The notes below the pieces were generated by a model that was not told where the DNA came from, did no database searches, and saw only the letters and a list, made by a program, of their open reading frames with translations. A program made the translations under genes and the position numbers. A stretch of DNA of 64,000 nucleotides from Cylindrodendrum hubeiense (lineage: Eukaryota > Ascomycota > Sordariomycetes > Hypocreales > Nectriaceae): positions 1 to 64,000 of the forward strand of contig JAANBB010000057.1 in assembly GCA_014621425.1 (NCBI GenBank), in the 5' to 3' direction. Within the stretch, counting starts at the first letter, position 1, and each line of letters starts with the position of its first letter. This document shows positions 22,101-31,901 of the stretch, piece after piece.

Positions 22101-23036
22101 CTATTCACGAGGACGAAACATTTGAAGTTCTGGGGGCAATTCAGACCAGAATACCAAATTTTCGATGTCTAATTCTGTCATTTCAAACTCATCGGCATGT
22201 ACCTCCGTAAGATGGATGATTTCTGGATGAGCAAAATCTTCGCATTCGAAGGTTTTCTTGATCGCCGCCATGCTAAAAGGACCGCATCCCCAATCGCTCA
22301 TACCAGTCCTCTCATGAAACTCTACCACGACGTTTGTGCTCAGTAGAAGGTCCCCGCATGCCTTCATACAGATTGGCGTAGGGGAAGTAGGGCGGGTTGT
22401 ATTCCATGAGATTTTGAAAACATTCGTGAACTCGTCCGACAGGCATGAGAAATGCTGAACAGTGTCGTATAACTGCCCCATAGCTAGCCCAGTGCCAGAA
22501 TTGATCAATGTTTTTTGAACCCTTGGAAACCACAAGCGCAGTTCGTCAAACAATACGAAACCGAGGAAGGGTGGAGGCGGTTGTGACACGAGCATTCGCC
22601 TCCAACTCGCACCGCTACGAGTGAAACATCTCTGGCGACTAGTCGGCTCCAAGGTTTCGATGCTCTTCTTGGGAGCCTCTGTTTTCAATAGAGACTTTGG
22701 AGACCAAGGTAGTCTCAAGAATGAGTCAGCTCGCCGGTGGAGGATCACTTCTCCATCGAGGTCGAAAAATACTTTTCCGAACCTCGCAACCAACAGCGGG
22801 TTAATAGTAGGTGTTTCTCCAAATGACGTTGATGGCAGCGCCCGGAAAAACAGCTTTTGTTGAACCATCGGTGAGTTTGACATCGTTATCGACCACCGCT
22901 TACAAACACGCGATGTCGAAACGAGAAGAGTTGCCATATCGAGGTGCAAAAGAATCGTCTCGAGAAGTTCCGGAATGTTTAGTACCTCGCTCATCGCGGA
23001 TGTGAAGTCTCGTGAGTTTATCATCTCCCCAGGCAT
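22101..23036 (-). CDS. F-box domain protein
   Basis: Single exon, 311 aa. Residues about 15-60 form an F-box: VLNIPELLETILLHLDMATLL, then RVCKRW, the usual fungal pattern that binds Skp1 in SCF ubiquitin ligases. The rest (LPWSPKSLL, LYDTVQHFSC and a C-terminus ending in FRPRE) resembles the large lineage-expanded fungal F-box families whose C-terminal halves bind unknown substrates. Start at 23036 (MPGEM) or an in-frame ATG a few codons on (MSEVLNI), which begins directly at the F-box. A decayed copy of part of this gene lies at 19331-19520. The target is unknown. Confidence 0.8.
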   Translation of the reverse strand: MPGEMINSRDFTSAMSEVLNIPELLETILLHLDMATLLVSTSRVCKRWSITMSNSPMVQQKLFFRALPSTSFGETPTINPLLVARFGKVFFDLDGEVILHRRADSFLRLPWSPKSLLKTEAPKKSIETLEPTSRQRCFTRSGASWRRMLVSQPPPPFLGFVLFDELRLWFPRVQKTLINSGTGLAMGQLYDTVQHFSCLSDEFTNVFKISWNTTRPTSPTPICMKACGDLLLSTNVVVEFHERTGMSDWGCGPFSMAAIKKTFECEDFAHPEIIHLTEVHADEFEMTELDIENLVFWSELPPELQMFRPRE

Positions 23037-24225
23037 GTCTGAGGGTAGTTGGGGGGATAGAGTCGCGAACGGGCCCTCAAAGGCGATCAGCAGGATCCCC
23101 TTTCAGGTCAAGAACTCTAAATTGCCAAAGTGGAATAAAATAATCTAGCATCGGATTATAATAGACACGGTACGCTCAAGGGATCGTGTGACGATGAGAC
23201 TACAGGTTTGGCGAGTGGTGAGAGAAGGTGGAAGAACCGGCCATGGATTGGGAGACTTGCCACCAGAATACTACTGAACACACGGTGCCCAACTTCAATC
23301 AACACCGTATCATTGGCACGGAATTCCAACGCAAGCACAGTGCGACGTGTTGCTGTTCATTGTTCATGCACGTGATCACAAGTAATGCCAGACGGAGCAG
23401 TCGGCCCGGCCGCGATGGCTGAGAAATGAGAGGGCGATTTCATGATCACGTATGCGATACAAGCAGTCAGAAATAGCAGCCATAACGCTGTTATCATCAT
23501 CAATTCCAATAATTTATTTATCCTGTCATCAATTTTCTTCTGTGTAATACACAGCAACTCAGCCCGCGACCCCTTGATTACTGGGTCACGTGTCCGACAA
23601 ATGGGCCTGTATTATACCCCAGTCTTGCCAGTTCTCTTAAGGTCTCTCTTGCTAGCAAAGGGCATGCGGTTTTGATTCCACCAGCTCGCTGGGCTGATGC
23701 ACTAATTTAGTGCGAAGTGCGCCAAGAATTAGGGGTTCTTGAGCTATAAAAAAAAAATGAAAGCGAAGCATGCTAAAAACATCTCATGACTAAGTGGCTG
23801 AGTGCCCTGAATTTGAGATTTTCAAGTTTAGCCATTTTCCTTTCTAATGTTACATGAATTTTTCATGAACCTGGTTACATCAAGAGTAAATCAACACTTC
23901 TCGGCCATCTCCCTCTCTCCTCCATACATTTATTTAACTGTTATTCTCTTTGACGCGCTGCCTCCTTCTCTCATATGGAAATAACACAGGGATTGGTGAC
24001 CACGCTTTATTTAGTTGGGATTATCAGCGCACACTGCTTCTGCTACCATTCCATCTCAATACTTCATGCTTTAATGACAAGTGGTCTGGAAATTTACAAA
24101 TGCCAGGATGTAAAACCCGAAGTACTACATGGCTCGAGGGCCAATCAACACAAGTGACGAACATAATAAGACCAACAAACATAAAAGAAAACAACAGTCC
24201 AACTAATAGCTCAAGTATCCAAATT
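23037..24225. other. AT-rich intergenic region
   Basis: About 1.2 kb, AT-rich, with no convincing gene. A 60-codon ATG frame at 23975-24157 is short and unsupported. A perfect 15-bp palindrome, GCACTAATTTAGTGC, is at 23699-23713. Confidence 0.5.
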
Positions 24226-25551
24226 TCAGCCGAATCCATCTGAGCGCATGTCTCTACTTTCGAGTTGAGCTGGAAGATCGGCTGGAAGCAGCCGAGTTGG
24301 GGGGCGAGCTTGCCTAAGAGTGAAGGTTAGTCCATCATGAGACAGATCCAATGCCATTGGGCGAGGGTTTGCTTTGCTAACCTTGATCGCAAAAGAGCTC
24401 AGCTTCTTCTTTCCGTTCTCTATGGTTTCCTTGATCTTCTTAAGCTCCTCAAAGGTAGGAACCGTCCCTGGCTGGGTGTCCTCGACTAGCCAGTCCATCC
24501 TCAAAGCATTCCTGGTAACTGGTCCTAGAGATGTGGCCCCTCTTATAATGAAATCACGGGTATTCAGTACCGATGGCTTGGTCTTCGTGTGTTGGACCGA
24601 ACTCAAAGAAGTTGTCAGAGCGGCGGCCGCGAAACTCAGCGTAAAAGCGATCCAGTGACAGGCCTGAGCTGCATTCTTCACTCCCGGTGGCCTCCGGAAT
24701 TCCATAGTCCCACATTCTGCTTCAAGGTTAAGGTAGTTCCATGAAAGATATTTTTCGTTGTAGAGCACTCTCAATGTGGTGGCCCTCCACAGCTTTGACT
24801 GCGGGTTCTTGCGATGCATTTTCAGAGGGTCGACCATTCGCGCTTCAAAATTACGAAACAAAGGGTCCCATGTCATGGTTGGAACGCTGTGGTAGGCATC
24901 TGATATACTTTGGGGGAGTGGTTGTGACGATGTAGCGTGAGAAAGGGCGGGTGGCAGCGGCACGACGTTCGACTTTGCGTATGGGTTCATTTTGCGAGCT
25001 GCGGGCATCATGCGGGTGATCGGATCGTCAAAGTAGGCGATTGCTTTCGTCAAGTCAAGCACCTTCTGGGGATCGAAGGCGCCTACCGGACAGATGTGAA
25101 CATGACTCGAACATCCAGTTGAGACAAGCACTTCACAACAGGAGTGAATCAACCCAAATACCTCCTGGATTTCTGTTGTCCAATCCACCGCGGATGTTAA
25201 AACTCTGGAAATAAACTCGATTCTCCCTATTTGCGCGTATTAGTGTACGCCTATTGCGCCAGAATAAGAAGATTTGAACCCACAGTAGCCTGCGACTTCG
25301 GTTAGACTTCTCTCATCATCAACAATCCAGCCTGTGTAATTTTTTCCCCGCGCGGCGCAAGGCACACCCCGGGCCGAGAAAAGGTCAGTCAATGCCTCTC
25401 GTAGTGCATCTCTATTATGCTGCCGGTCACTCGGGCTGGATTTGTTGGTCGCAGTATTATTCCACCGATGTTTTTTCAGCAGATTCAGCAGCTCTCCAGT
25501 CATCTTCGGCTTGATGAGCAGCTCAATCTCCATCCCGAAAGTAAAGTTCAT
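24226..25551 (-). CDS. putative amidoligase (Amidoligase_2 family, ATP-grasp/GS-like fold)
   Basis: Minus strand: exon 1 25551-25284 and exon 2 25226 downward; read through, 422 aa. Diagnostic motifs are FGMEIELLI at the start (the acidic metal/ATP site), WIVDDERSL, the strand WRIEFISRVL created exactly by the splice, SSHVHIC, and ECGTMEFRRPPG. These match the putative amidoligase family predicted to join amino groups to carboxylates in metabolites or proteins. The 3' end is uncertain. A GTTAGC donor after FAIK, with acceptors CTCTTAG or GGCAAG, could replace the plain C-terminus; the second option leads into a frame ending at 24024 with a strong hydrophobic segment. Upstream in-frame codons to 25614 exist, but MNFTFGMEIEL is the natural start. 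Reaction partner unknown. Confidence 0.75.
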
Positions 25552-26319
25552 TTTCGAATTGGGCAAGTGGAAAGATGAAGATGAGGTGTGTTGAAAAACC
25601 ACAGGATGTGTCAAAGATGAGATTTGTCAAGCAAAGATGTGATGTGTCTAGAGAAGATACAAGACGAGATTTGGGTTGGAAGTGAACATTATTAACGAGC
25701 TGCCTTGCTTTCTTATATGCCAATACGTTTGGCCAAGAGAGTATCAATGTCCGTTCTATTTTTTCAACCAAGACACTCCTTGATAGCTAGTGGATCTAAC
25801 GACGCGTCCAGAGCGGCTAGATCTAGTGATTCGGGTTTCGTCACGCGCCGTCCTCGGATCATAATGGCGAAATGCCTGGCGCGAATAGTTACATGACCGG
25901 CATTATGGGCGTTTAAGTGGTGTTATTTCTGGCGTGGGATTGTAGCCGCTCAGTTAAATGGGGCCCGAAATTGGATGAACCTATTTTGATCACCTCGGCA
26001 GTTTCAAGCTGTTCGTACTTGAGTGTCAATTGGTCGTAGACCATTGCCATGATGAACGTGTTGGTTGATCCCTTGTCGAAGCAGCGCTTCCGGGTTACCG
26101 TTTTGGGAACTGCGCCACGTCCGCCCATTAGAAGCGCGTGAGCGTCGTGCCACTGTGTTGGTTCTCAAATAGACCCCTCTCCTCGCTGCCTGGACTCCAG
26201 CGCTTGGTAACCCACGGCTAGAACCCAGGAAATTGGCGTGAAGACAACCCCCTCTCAACATTTTACGTCTGCCATTGTCTCATCACCATTCACTTGTCAC
26301 CACGACTACCGCCCTAAAC
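25552..26319. other. intergenic
   Basis: About 770 bp upstream of both the amidoligase (minus) and the 156-aa orphan gene (plus). A 71-codon minus frame at 25913-26128 has no recognisable features. No repeat identified. Confidence 0.5.
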
Positions 26320-26790
26320 ATGTCCGCAAATCTGGCAAAAGCTCTGGGGAAGTCCATCGTGGAATCGAAGAACAACCCCAAAACCAGGGACCAGATCCGC
26401 ATGGAGGCATTTTCAGCAGCTGCGAAAAGAATCCAGATGGGTGATCTGCCTACTCTCCCCAACTACCCCATCGTCATTGGCGATGGGACTGCAATTGCCA
26501 GTCCACAACACCTTCAAGAGATCATTGGGAAGCCATTCATGCCAGAAGGCATCCAGACCACCACAGATTCCCTGGTCGAAAATGGTGGTGAGCCGGTCAG
26601 AGACATTTTTGTTTGTTCTCTCACTTGTTACGAAAATATCAAGCTGAAGGAACTCACCGAAACCGAGGATGGGCCTATAGTTTTATTCGAAGGAGTGAAA
26701 AGGTTCTCACTCAGAGTGCTGTCGATAAAGCCATCAACCGCATCTGAAGAGAATCGACAGGAAACGCCCACGGGTCACACTGATGATTGA
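26320..26790 (+). CDS. orphan protein of unknown function, 156 aa
   Basis: Single open frame from the ATG at 26320 (MSANLAKALGKSI); frame extension upstream exists but lacks a better start. The composition is that of a soluble globular protein (LPTLPNYPIVIGDG, YENIKLKELTET, GPIVLFEGVKRFSLRVL), with no signal peptide, membrane segment or known motif. Divergent from the amidoligase with about 770 bp between them, so co-regulation is possible but unproven. I do not recognise a family. Confidence 0.5.
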   Translation: MSANLAKALGKSIVESKNNPKTRDQIRMEAFSAAAKRIQMGDLPTLPNYPIVIGDGTAIASPQHLQEIIGKPFMPEGIQTTTDSLVENGGEPVRDIFVCSLTCYENIKLKELTETEDGPIVLFEGVKRFSLRVLSIKPSTASEENRQETPTGHTDD

Positions 26791-27710
26791 GTTTCCCTTC
26801 AGAGAGGGAATTTCCCATTGTCGAATCGATCGAAGGAAAGTGGCGGGTAGAGGAGAGGGGCGATGGTTGATGGCAGCACCAGAATTCTCCTTCCCGTTAC
26901 TAGTGGTGGATGTGCCGTTATGGAGCAATCATTCGCTACTATTTGTTGATCTACGTTTACATGCCTTTGTTTTTTTATTGTTTTCAGTTACAGCTTTGTC
27001 GTTTGGGAAGGTCGCCTTGCGTCTGGAATTGGATTCGCGCTAAGTTAATTTATGAGTACTGCTATTCGCACACATCCATATTCAGCTATTTCGAGAATCA
27101 TCAGCAATACACCAAATATGACATTTTACCAGGAGCCCAATAAGTTTCATTGTTAGTAATTGTTCATCTTAATACTGCTTTTTATTTTGTTTATTTATTA
27201 GGCCGGATTATAACTTTCAGGTTAAGAGTATAAGCGTATATGATTTACTTAGGACTTAAGGGCTAAGCTTTGCATTTGTGTGCGAATAGCGACCTGAATG
27301 TGTGCGAAGAGTATAATGCTCTTATTTATTGACGGGATGTACACAAATTCATGACCTCAGGCTATCCAGAAGGATGTGACTACAGTAGCTGGTTCGACAT
27401 TAACCACCCAACTACCACAGCTGAGCTAATGTGGGATCATCGTTAAAACAGTTGTCGGAGTCACCATTGGCTCTCGGTGGAATTGAAACTCAACGAATCG
27501 TGAGATCGTCCGAAGTCCAATCAGATATTTATGACGCGCTCGAGGATCAGTTATAAATTGAAAACCCGACTCGAGGTCTAGAGAAGTAAAGTGGCTAACA
27601 AATCCTTCCAGAAGGATATAATACAGTATAATACAATCATGTCATGATGTTCCATGCAATGTTCCGGCGTCAGTCCCAGTCTCCTAAGACTTGCAAGCGG
27701 GGCGTGCCAG
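26791..27710. other. AT-rich intergenic region with a 5S-rRNA-like relic
   Basis: About 900 bp of AT-rich sequence with no credible protein gene. The minus strand of about 27372-27420 resembles the 3' half of fungal 5S rRNA (listed separately). Confidence 0.5.
27372..27420 (-). pseudogene. possible decayed 5S rRNA fragment
   Basis: Read on the minus strand the stretch contains GTAGTTGGGTGG, the strongly conserved block of the 5S rRNA 3' half (TAGTAGTTGGGTGGGTGACC), followed by a weaker match to the family ending (CGAA...GCT.CTGT). The 5' half is not recognisable. Dispersed 5S genes and pseudogenes are known in filamentous ascomycetes. The match is short, so a chance or tRNA-like origin is not excluded. 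Confidence 0.25.
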
Positions 27711-28806
27711 TTATTCGGAGGCGAAGATGTCGTCCTGGGCACCGTCCATGAAGCCCATGCGCTGGTTGTAGGTGGGGGACTTGCCGTCAGGGGGGGAGAC
27801 GTTGTCGCCCTCCAACTCTGCAGCAATAAATCAGTAAACTGGTCCAAAAGACTCGAAGAAAGATGATTCCACTTACGGTTCCAGGCCATCATCTGCTTGG
27901 GGCCAGCAACACACTTGGAAGGGTCGTCACGGCACCAGACGGGGGCCTTGGGCGTGCCGAGAGTCTTGGTGGATGTGCTACCGGTGACCTTGCAACGGTG
28001 GTTCTGCATGTACATGTTGGGTTGGCCACCTATTGGAGTGTCAGTATCAGGGGTGGTGGGTGGAGGGAGGGATATCACTAACAGCCATCGGGGATCCAGA
28101 GCCACGCGCAGTAGCAGCCGCCCTCGGGGCACTCGGGCAGATCGGCGGGGACGTCGTACCAAGTCTCGCGGAAGAAGGGAGAGCTGTGCAGAGTTAGTGA
28201 GTTGAATCACTTAGATATCAGGGGAAGAGGACGTACTAGTATCGGACGGAGAAGACGACCAGGTTGTCCATGGTGACCTTGGAAATGTCGCTCTCGTAGG
28301 AAATAGCCCAGGCAGTTCCACCAGTCGACTCGATGCTGCGAGTGTGAAGCTCACCACCGGAGCCATCACCACCATCTACGAGGCAGCCGGGGGGGTTGCC
28401 GGGACCCCTCCAGGGCATGGAGCGGTTCTTGCCGTCCTGCCAGTCAGTGGTCAGGCTGCCGTCGTAGGACAGGGTGGTGAAGGCGCGGTTGTTGGCCAGC
28501 TCGGTCATGAAGGACTTGCCGGCGGGCAGCTCGAGGTACTCGCCGTCCTCCGGGGGGGCGAGGTCGCAGCCGCGGTCGGCCTGCATCCACCACTCGGCCT
28601 TGGTGAGGTTGTAGAGAGGGTTGACGGCCTGGTTGGTGTTGGGGGCGTCGACGGCCGTCTGGTTGCCGTTCTGGGACGTGTTAGAGGCGGTTATTGTTTA
28701 TTGAGAGGTATAAGATAGTTACCTTGCAGTACATGCCCGCGTTCCACGAGGCAATGTGGGCGCTCGCCGCGGTGGCGAGCGTGAGGAGGATGGCGGACGA
28801 GTACAT
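27711..28806 (-). CDS. AA14-like lytic polysaccharide monooxygenase
   Basis: Five exons on the minus strand: 28806-28723, 28670-28237, 28183-28083, 28029-27877 and 27817-27711, 292 aa. A 16-residue signal peptide ([16 protein letters not shown]) is followed at once by His17, which becomes the N-terminal copper-binding His of the histidine brace. A second brace candidate is His137 in GGELHTRS. The order [67 protein letters not shown] follows the pattern of AA14 enzymes described as acting on xylan coating cellulose. Many Cys pairs fit a secreted protein. Substrate not determined: AA14-like proteins are wide and poorly characterised. Each splice restores a conserved motif, so the structure is well supported. 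Confidence 0.8.
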
Positions 28807-29720
28807 GGCGAAGATCGAAGGCTGAATGATTGAATGATTGAATGATTGACTGAAATGAGTGATTGAATTTACTGAGCAACTGCAATGAAAGGACGGTGCA
28901 AGACTAGGCACCAGAAGAAGCGAAAAGGGTTGAACTGAAGGTGACGAAGCTGTCTCTCTCTGTGTCTGTGTGCCCGCATCCCGCCACTTATAGATACCCG
29001 CACCGACGAGGCTTCACCCGAGGCTCCCAATCCACCAAGACGCTAGCCAGTTCAGCTGGCAGTCGCTGATCCCTCTCAGACTATTCTGCAACCCAGACGG
29101 GGGCGCAAACTCCTGACAGCGGCCCTTCATCTCCTTGGTCGCGCGCATCAGCGACTCAGAGACCCGGGTGCCCGGGAGCGGCCGCCCAGCGGGACAGGGA
29201 TGGGCTCTGTGCGCGCGACCCCGACAGCGCGGAGTGAAACAGAGGCGGGGCGGGTTTTGATTGACGGCCATTCACGAGGCGCACTCGACCGACTAAGACG
29301 AGAGCCGGCCTGCCATCTGCTACGGAGCACGCCAAAAGGCAGCCTTGGAACAAACGCCGTGAATCCTTCGAACCCCTCTCGCTCCCCTGCCGCCGGAACC
29401 TTCGGTAGATGCGCCCCCGAGATGCGGGCTGCTGCAGTGCTGCCACAGCGCTGCCACGCCCGTGGAAATGTTTCCAGCAGATGACCTGCCCCCTAACTTG
29501 GCTTGGCGGAGAGGCCCTGTAACTAGCTATACGCCGCTTACATGTGGCTTGACATTGCCTTCACGCAGCGTTCAACCACCACCTGTGGCCGCATCAAGAT
29601 GACAGGAGCGATTGTAGGGCTGGGCTGGGTTGGTTCGTGGCTCTGTAGTTAACATGAGCTGCCCAGCTCGCACCGGTCGGTCGCCCAATGGGATGGGATG
29701 CCCGGCTTTCGCTCAGAACC

Positions 29721-29756
29721 GAGTGGTGATACGCTACCGAGCGGTGATACGCTACG
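29721..29756. repeat. 18-bp tandem duplication
   Basis: Two head-to-tail units GAGTGGTGATACGCTACC and GAGCGGTGATACGCTACG, 16 of 18 bases identical. Confidence 0.75.
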
Positions 29757-30074
29757 CAGAGTGATGGGCTGAGAAGACGGCAACTGGCCCATGCGCAAAT
29801 CATTTGTGATTGTGGGATTCTTAGTGACGGGCCCTCGCAAATGCTATTCTGCTAAGGCCGTCCATCCTGATTGAGATGACCATCCCCTTGGCTGTCGTAA
29901 GGCGATATTACTATAGTACGTATACCGCAGTACGTAGTGGGACGATCTTCGCAAGGAAAATGAGGGCGCGACCCTGTTTCCCCGTCATGTCAGATTGGCG
30001 GAGTTGAAACACACCAGCGAGCGGAGCTGCATTTGCCCCTCCACATATCCCAAAGTCAGGAGCGGCCGCCTCGG

Positions 30075-30112
30075 AAGTGGACGGCCATCTCATAAGTGGA
30101 CGACCATCGCAG
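30075..30112. repeat. 19-bp tandem duplication
   Basis: Units beginning AAGTGGACGGCCATC and AAGTGGACGACCATC, 19 bp apart, with a partial third AGTGGACTT directly after. It lies about 60 bp beyond the 3' end of the Rrp3 gene. Confidence 0.7.
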
Positions 30113-30172
30113 AGTGGACTTGGTTCACTGAAAAAGTAATCATCATTAAGTTCCTAACGAGTCTGTCATGCT

Positions 30173-31662
30173 CTAACCCTCATCCTTGTCCATCTCGTCC
30201 CTCCTGCGTTTGGGGCCCTCCCGCCCAGACCGCTTCCCGCCCTTGAGCACGCTGCCCTTCTTGCCCCTATCCTCCGTCAGGTTCTTCATCTCGTTCCTCG
30301 CGTGTCGCTGAGCCTGCTCGATACGGGGCTGGAAGGTCATCACCTCCTCCTTGACCGTCGGGTACTCCTGGAGCTTCTTGCCCAGAGCCGCCTCGATTCG
30401 CAGGTAGATCTCGACATCGTACTGAGTGACCAGGCTGATGGCCACACCGGACTTTCCGGCACGGGCCGTACGTCCGACACGATGGATATACGTCTTGGAG
30501 TCCTGGGGAAGATCGAGGTTGAGAACGACGTCGACCTTGGGGATATCAAGACCACGGGCTGCAACATCGGTGGCGACGAGGATGTCACGGGTACCAGCAC
30601 GGAACTTGTTGAGCGCACCCAGACGATTTGACTGCGAGAGCTGACCGTGGAGTGGGATTGCGCCAAAGCCCAGCGTTCGCAGCAGAATGGCGATTCGCTG
30701 CGTTTCCCAGACAGTGCGGGTGAAGATAATGGTAGACTGGCCAGCGTGCTCGTTGACGAGGTAGATGAGGTAGGTATCCTTCTGAGGATGGGGAATAAAG
30801 ACGTAGTGCTGTAGGAGAGTTGACACGGTCTGGTACTTGTTGGAGCTGATGCTCACTCGCACGGGGTCCCTCAAACTGGCTCGCTGCAGACTCTCAATCT
30901 TGGAACTGAGTGTGGCTGAGAAGAGGTAGGTTCGTCGCTCGCGGGGAATAAACTTCAGGATCTTGTCGATACTGGGGCCAAAGTCCATGTCCAACAGACG
31001 ATCGGCTTCGTCCATGATCAGGTACTTGAGGGTTCGCAGAGAAAAGCCCTTGGTCTTCTCGAGGTGATCCACCAGACGACCAGGAGTCGCCACGATAATG
31101 TGAGGCTTCTTGCCAAGGGCAATCGACTGCGGGACCATATCCAATCCACCCACAATGACGGCGCATCGTAGAGAGATCAACGATCCCAACGCTTCAAACG
31201 CCTGACCGATCTGGGACGCCAACTCTCGGGTAGGGGCGAGGACGAGGCCGAACAGAGGCTGGGGCTTGTCGAGAAGCGCCTGGAGGACAGGCAGAGCAAA
31301 GGCTGCTGTCTTTCCACTACCAGTTTCTGCGAGACCGATGATATCGCGGCCTTGGAGCGCGATCGGGATCGATCTTTCCTGGATCGGGGTCGGGTGCTTG
31401 TAGCCGAGGGCATCGCAGGCTTCGCAGAGAGCATCTACAACTCCCTAAAAAGGGTCAGCGAGGCATATCGCAATCGGGTTTACTGACTCACCAGGTCCTT
31501 AAAGGTCTTTTTGGGGGCGTCCTCTTCCGCGGACGGGACCTCCTCGACAGTAGCCGATTCCTCGTCGGAGGGCTCAGGAGAAGACTTGGCAGGAGGGTCC
31601 TCCACGACAGGCTTCTTTTTGGGCACCGGGTGCGCAATCTTTCTTCGTTTTGAGCTCTCCAT
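30173..31662 (-). CDS. RRP3: ATP-dependent rRNA helicase Rrp3 (DDX47), DEAD box
   Basis: Two exons on the minus strand, 31662-31492 and 31444-30173, 480 aa. All helicase motifs are present: Q motif [19 protein letters not shown] (I), PTRELA (Ia), TPGR (Ib), DEAD (II), SAT (III), then RGLDIP (V) and [10 protein letters not shown] (VI). The order, length and basic C-terminal tail ([22 protein letters not shown]) fit Rrp3, a nucleolar helicase for 18S rRNA processing. The N-terminus is a short acidic/basic tail with [13 protein letters not shown], a likely nuclear signal. The ATG at 31662 is the first in frame. Divergent from Ssf1, another ribosome-biogenesis gene, across 239 bp. Confidence 0.95.
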
Positions 31663-31901
31663 CTTGGGCGATTTGTGCTGCGACAATACCGGACAGAGAA
31701 CTTAGCCAGAGAGAGAACTTAGTCCGCCCAGCATCATCGTCAAGAAAATTTTAGTGGGGTTTCGTTATCGCACGTGCGCTAGTCTTATCGCGATCCCCGC
31801 CAAACTTTTTTTCTTCCATTGCGCCTGCGACGCAGGCCCAGCCTCTAGTTTGCAGGTTTTTGAAGCTTCAAGACACCCATTCCCAACCAAATCAATTCAT
31901 C
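31663..31901. promoter_or_regulatory. shared divergent promoter of two ribosome-biogenesis genes with an RRPE-like box
   Basis: 239 bp between Rrp3 and Ssf1. GAAAATTTT at 31744-31752 resembles the ribosomal RNA processing element (core AAAAWTTTT) described for yeast ribosome-biogenesis promoters. No good PAC box (GCGATGAG) was found. Regulation by this element is inference. Confidence 0.45.

Larger units (their letters stand above)
28807..30172. other. intergenic with two short tandem repeats
   Basis: About 1.4 kb. A GC-rich segment at 29000-29600 is followed by an 18-bp tandem duplication (29721-29756) and a 19-bp one (30075-30112). No credible gene; long frames here are short on coding features. 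Confidence 0.55.

Noticed and set aside
25255..25300. tRNA-like GATTTGAACCCACAG near the amidoligase splice
   Set aside because: It is the exon-intron junction of the amidoligase gene; no stems pair.
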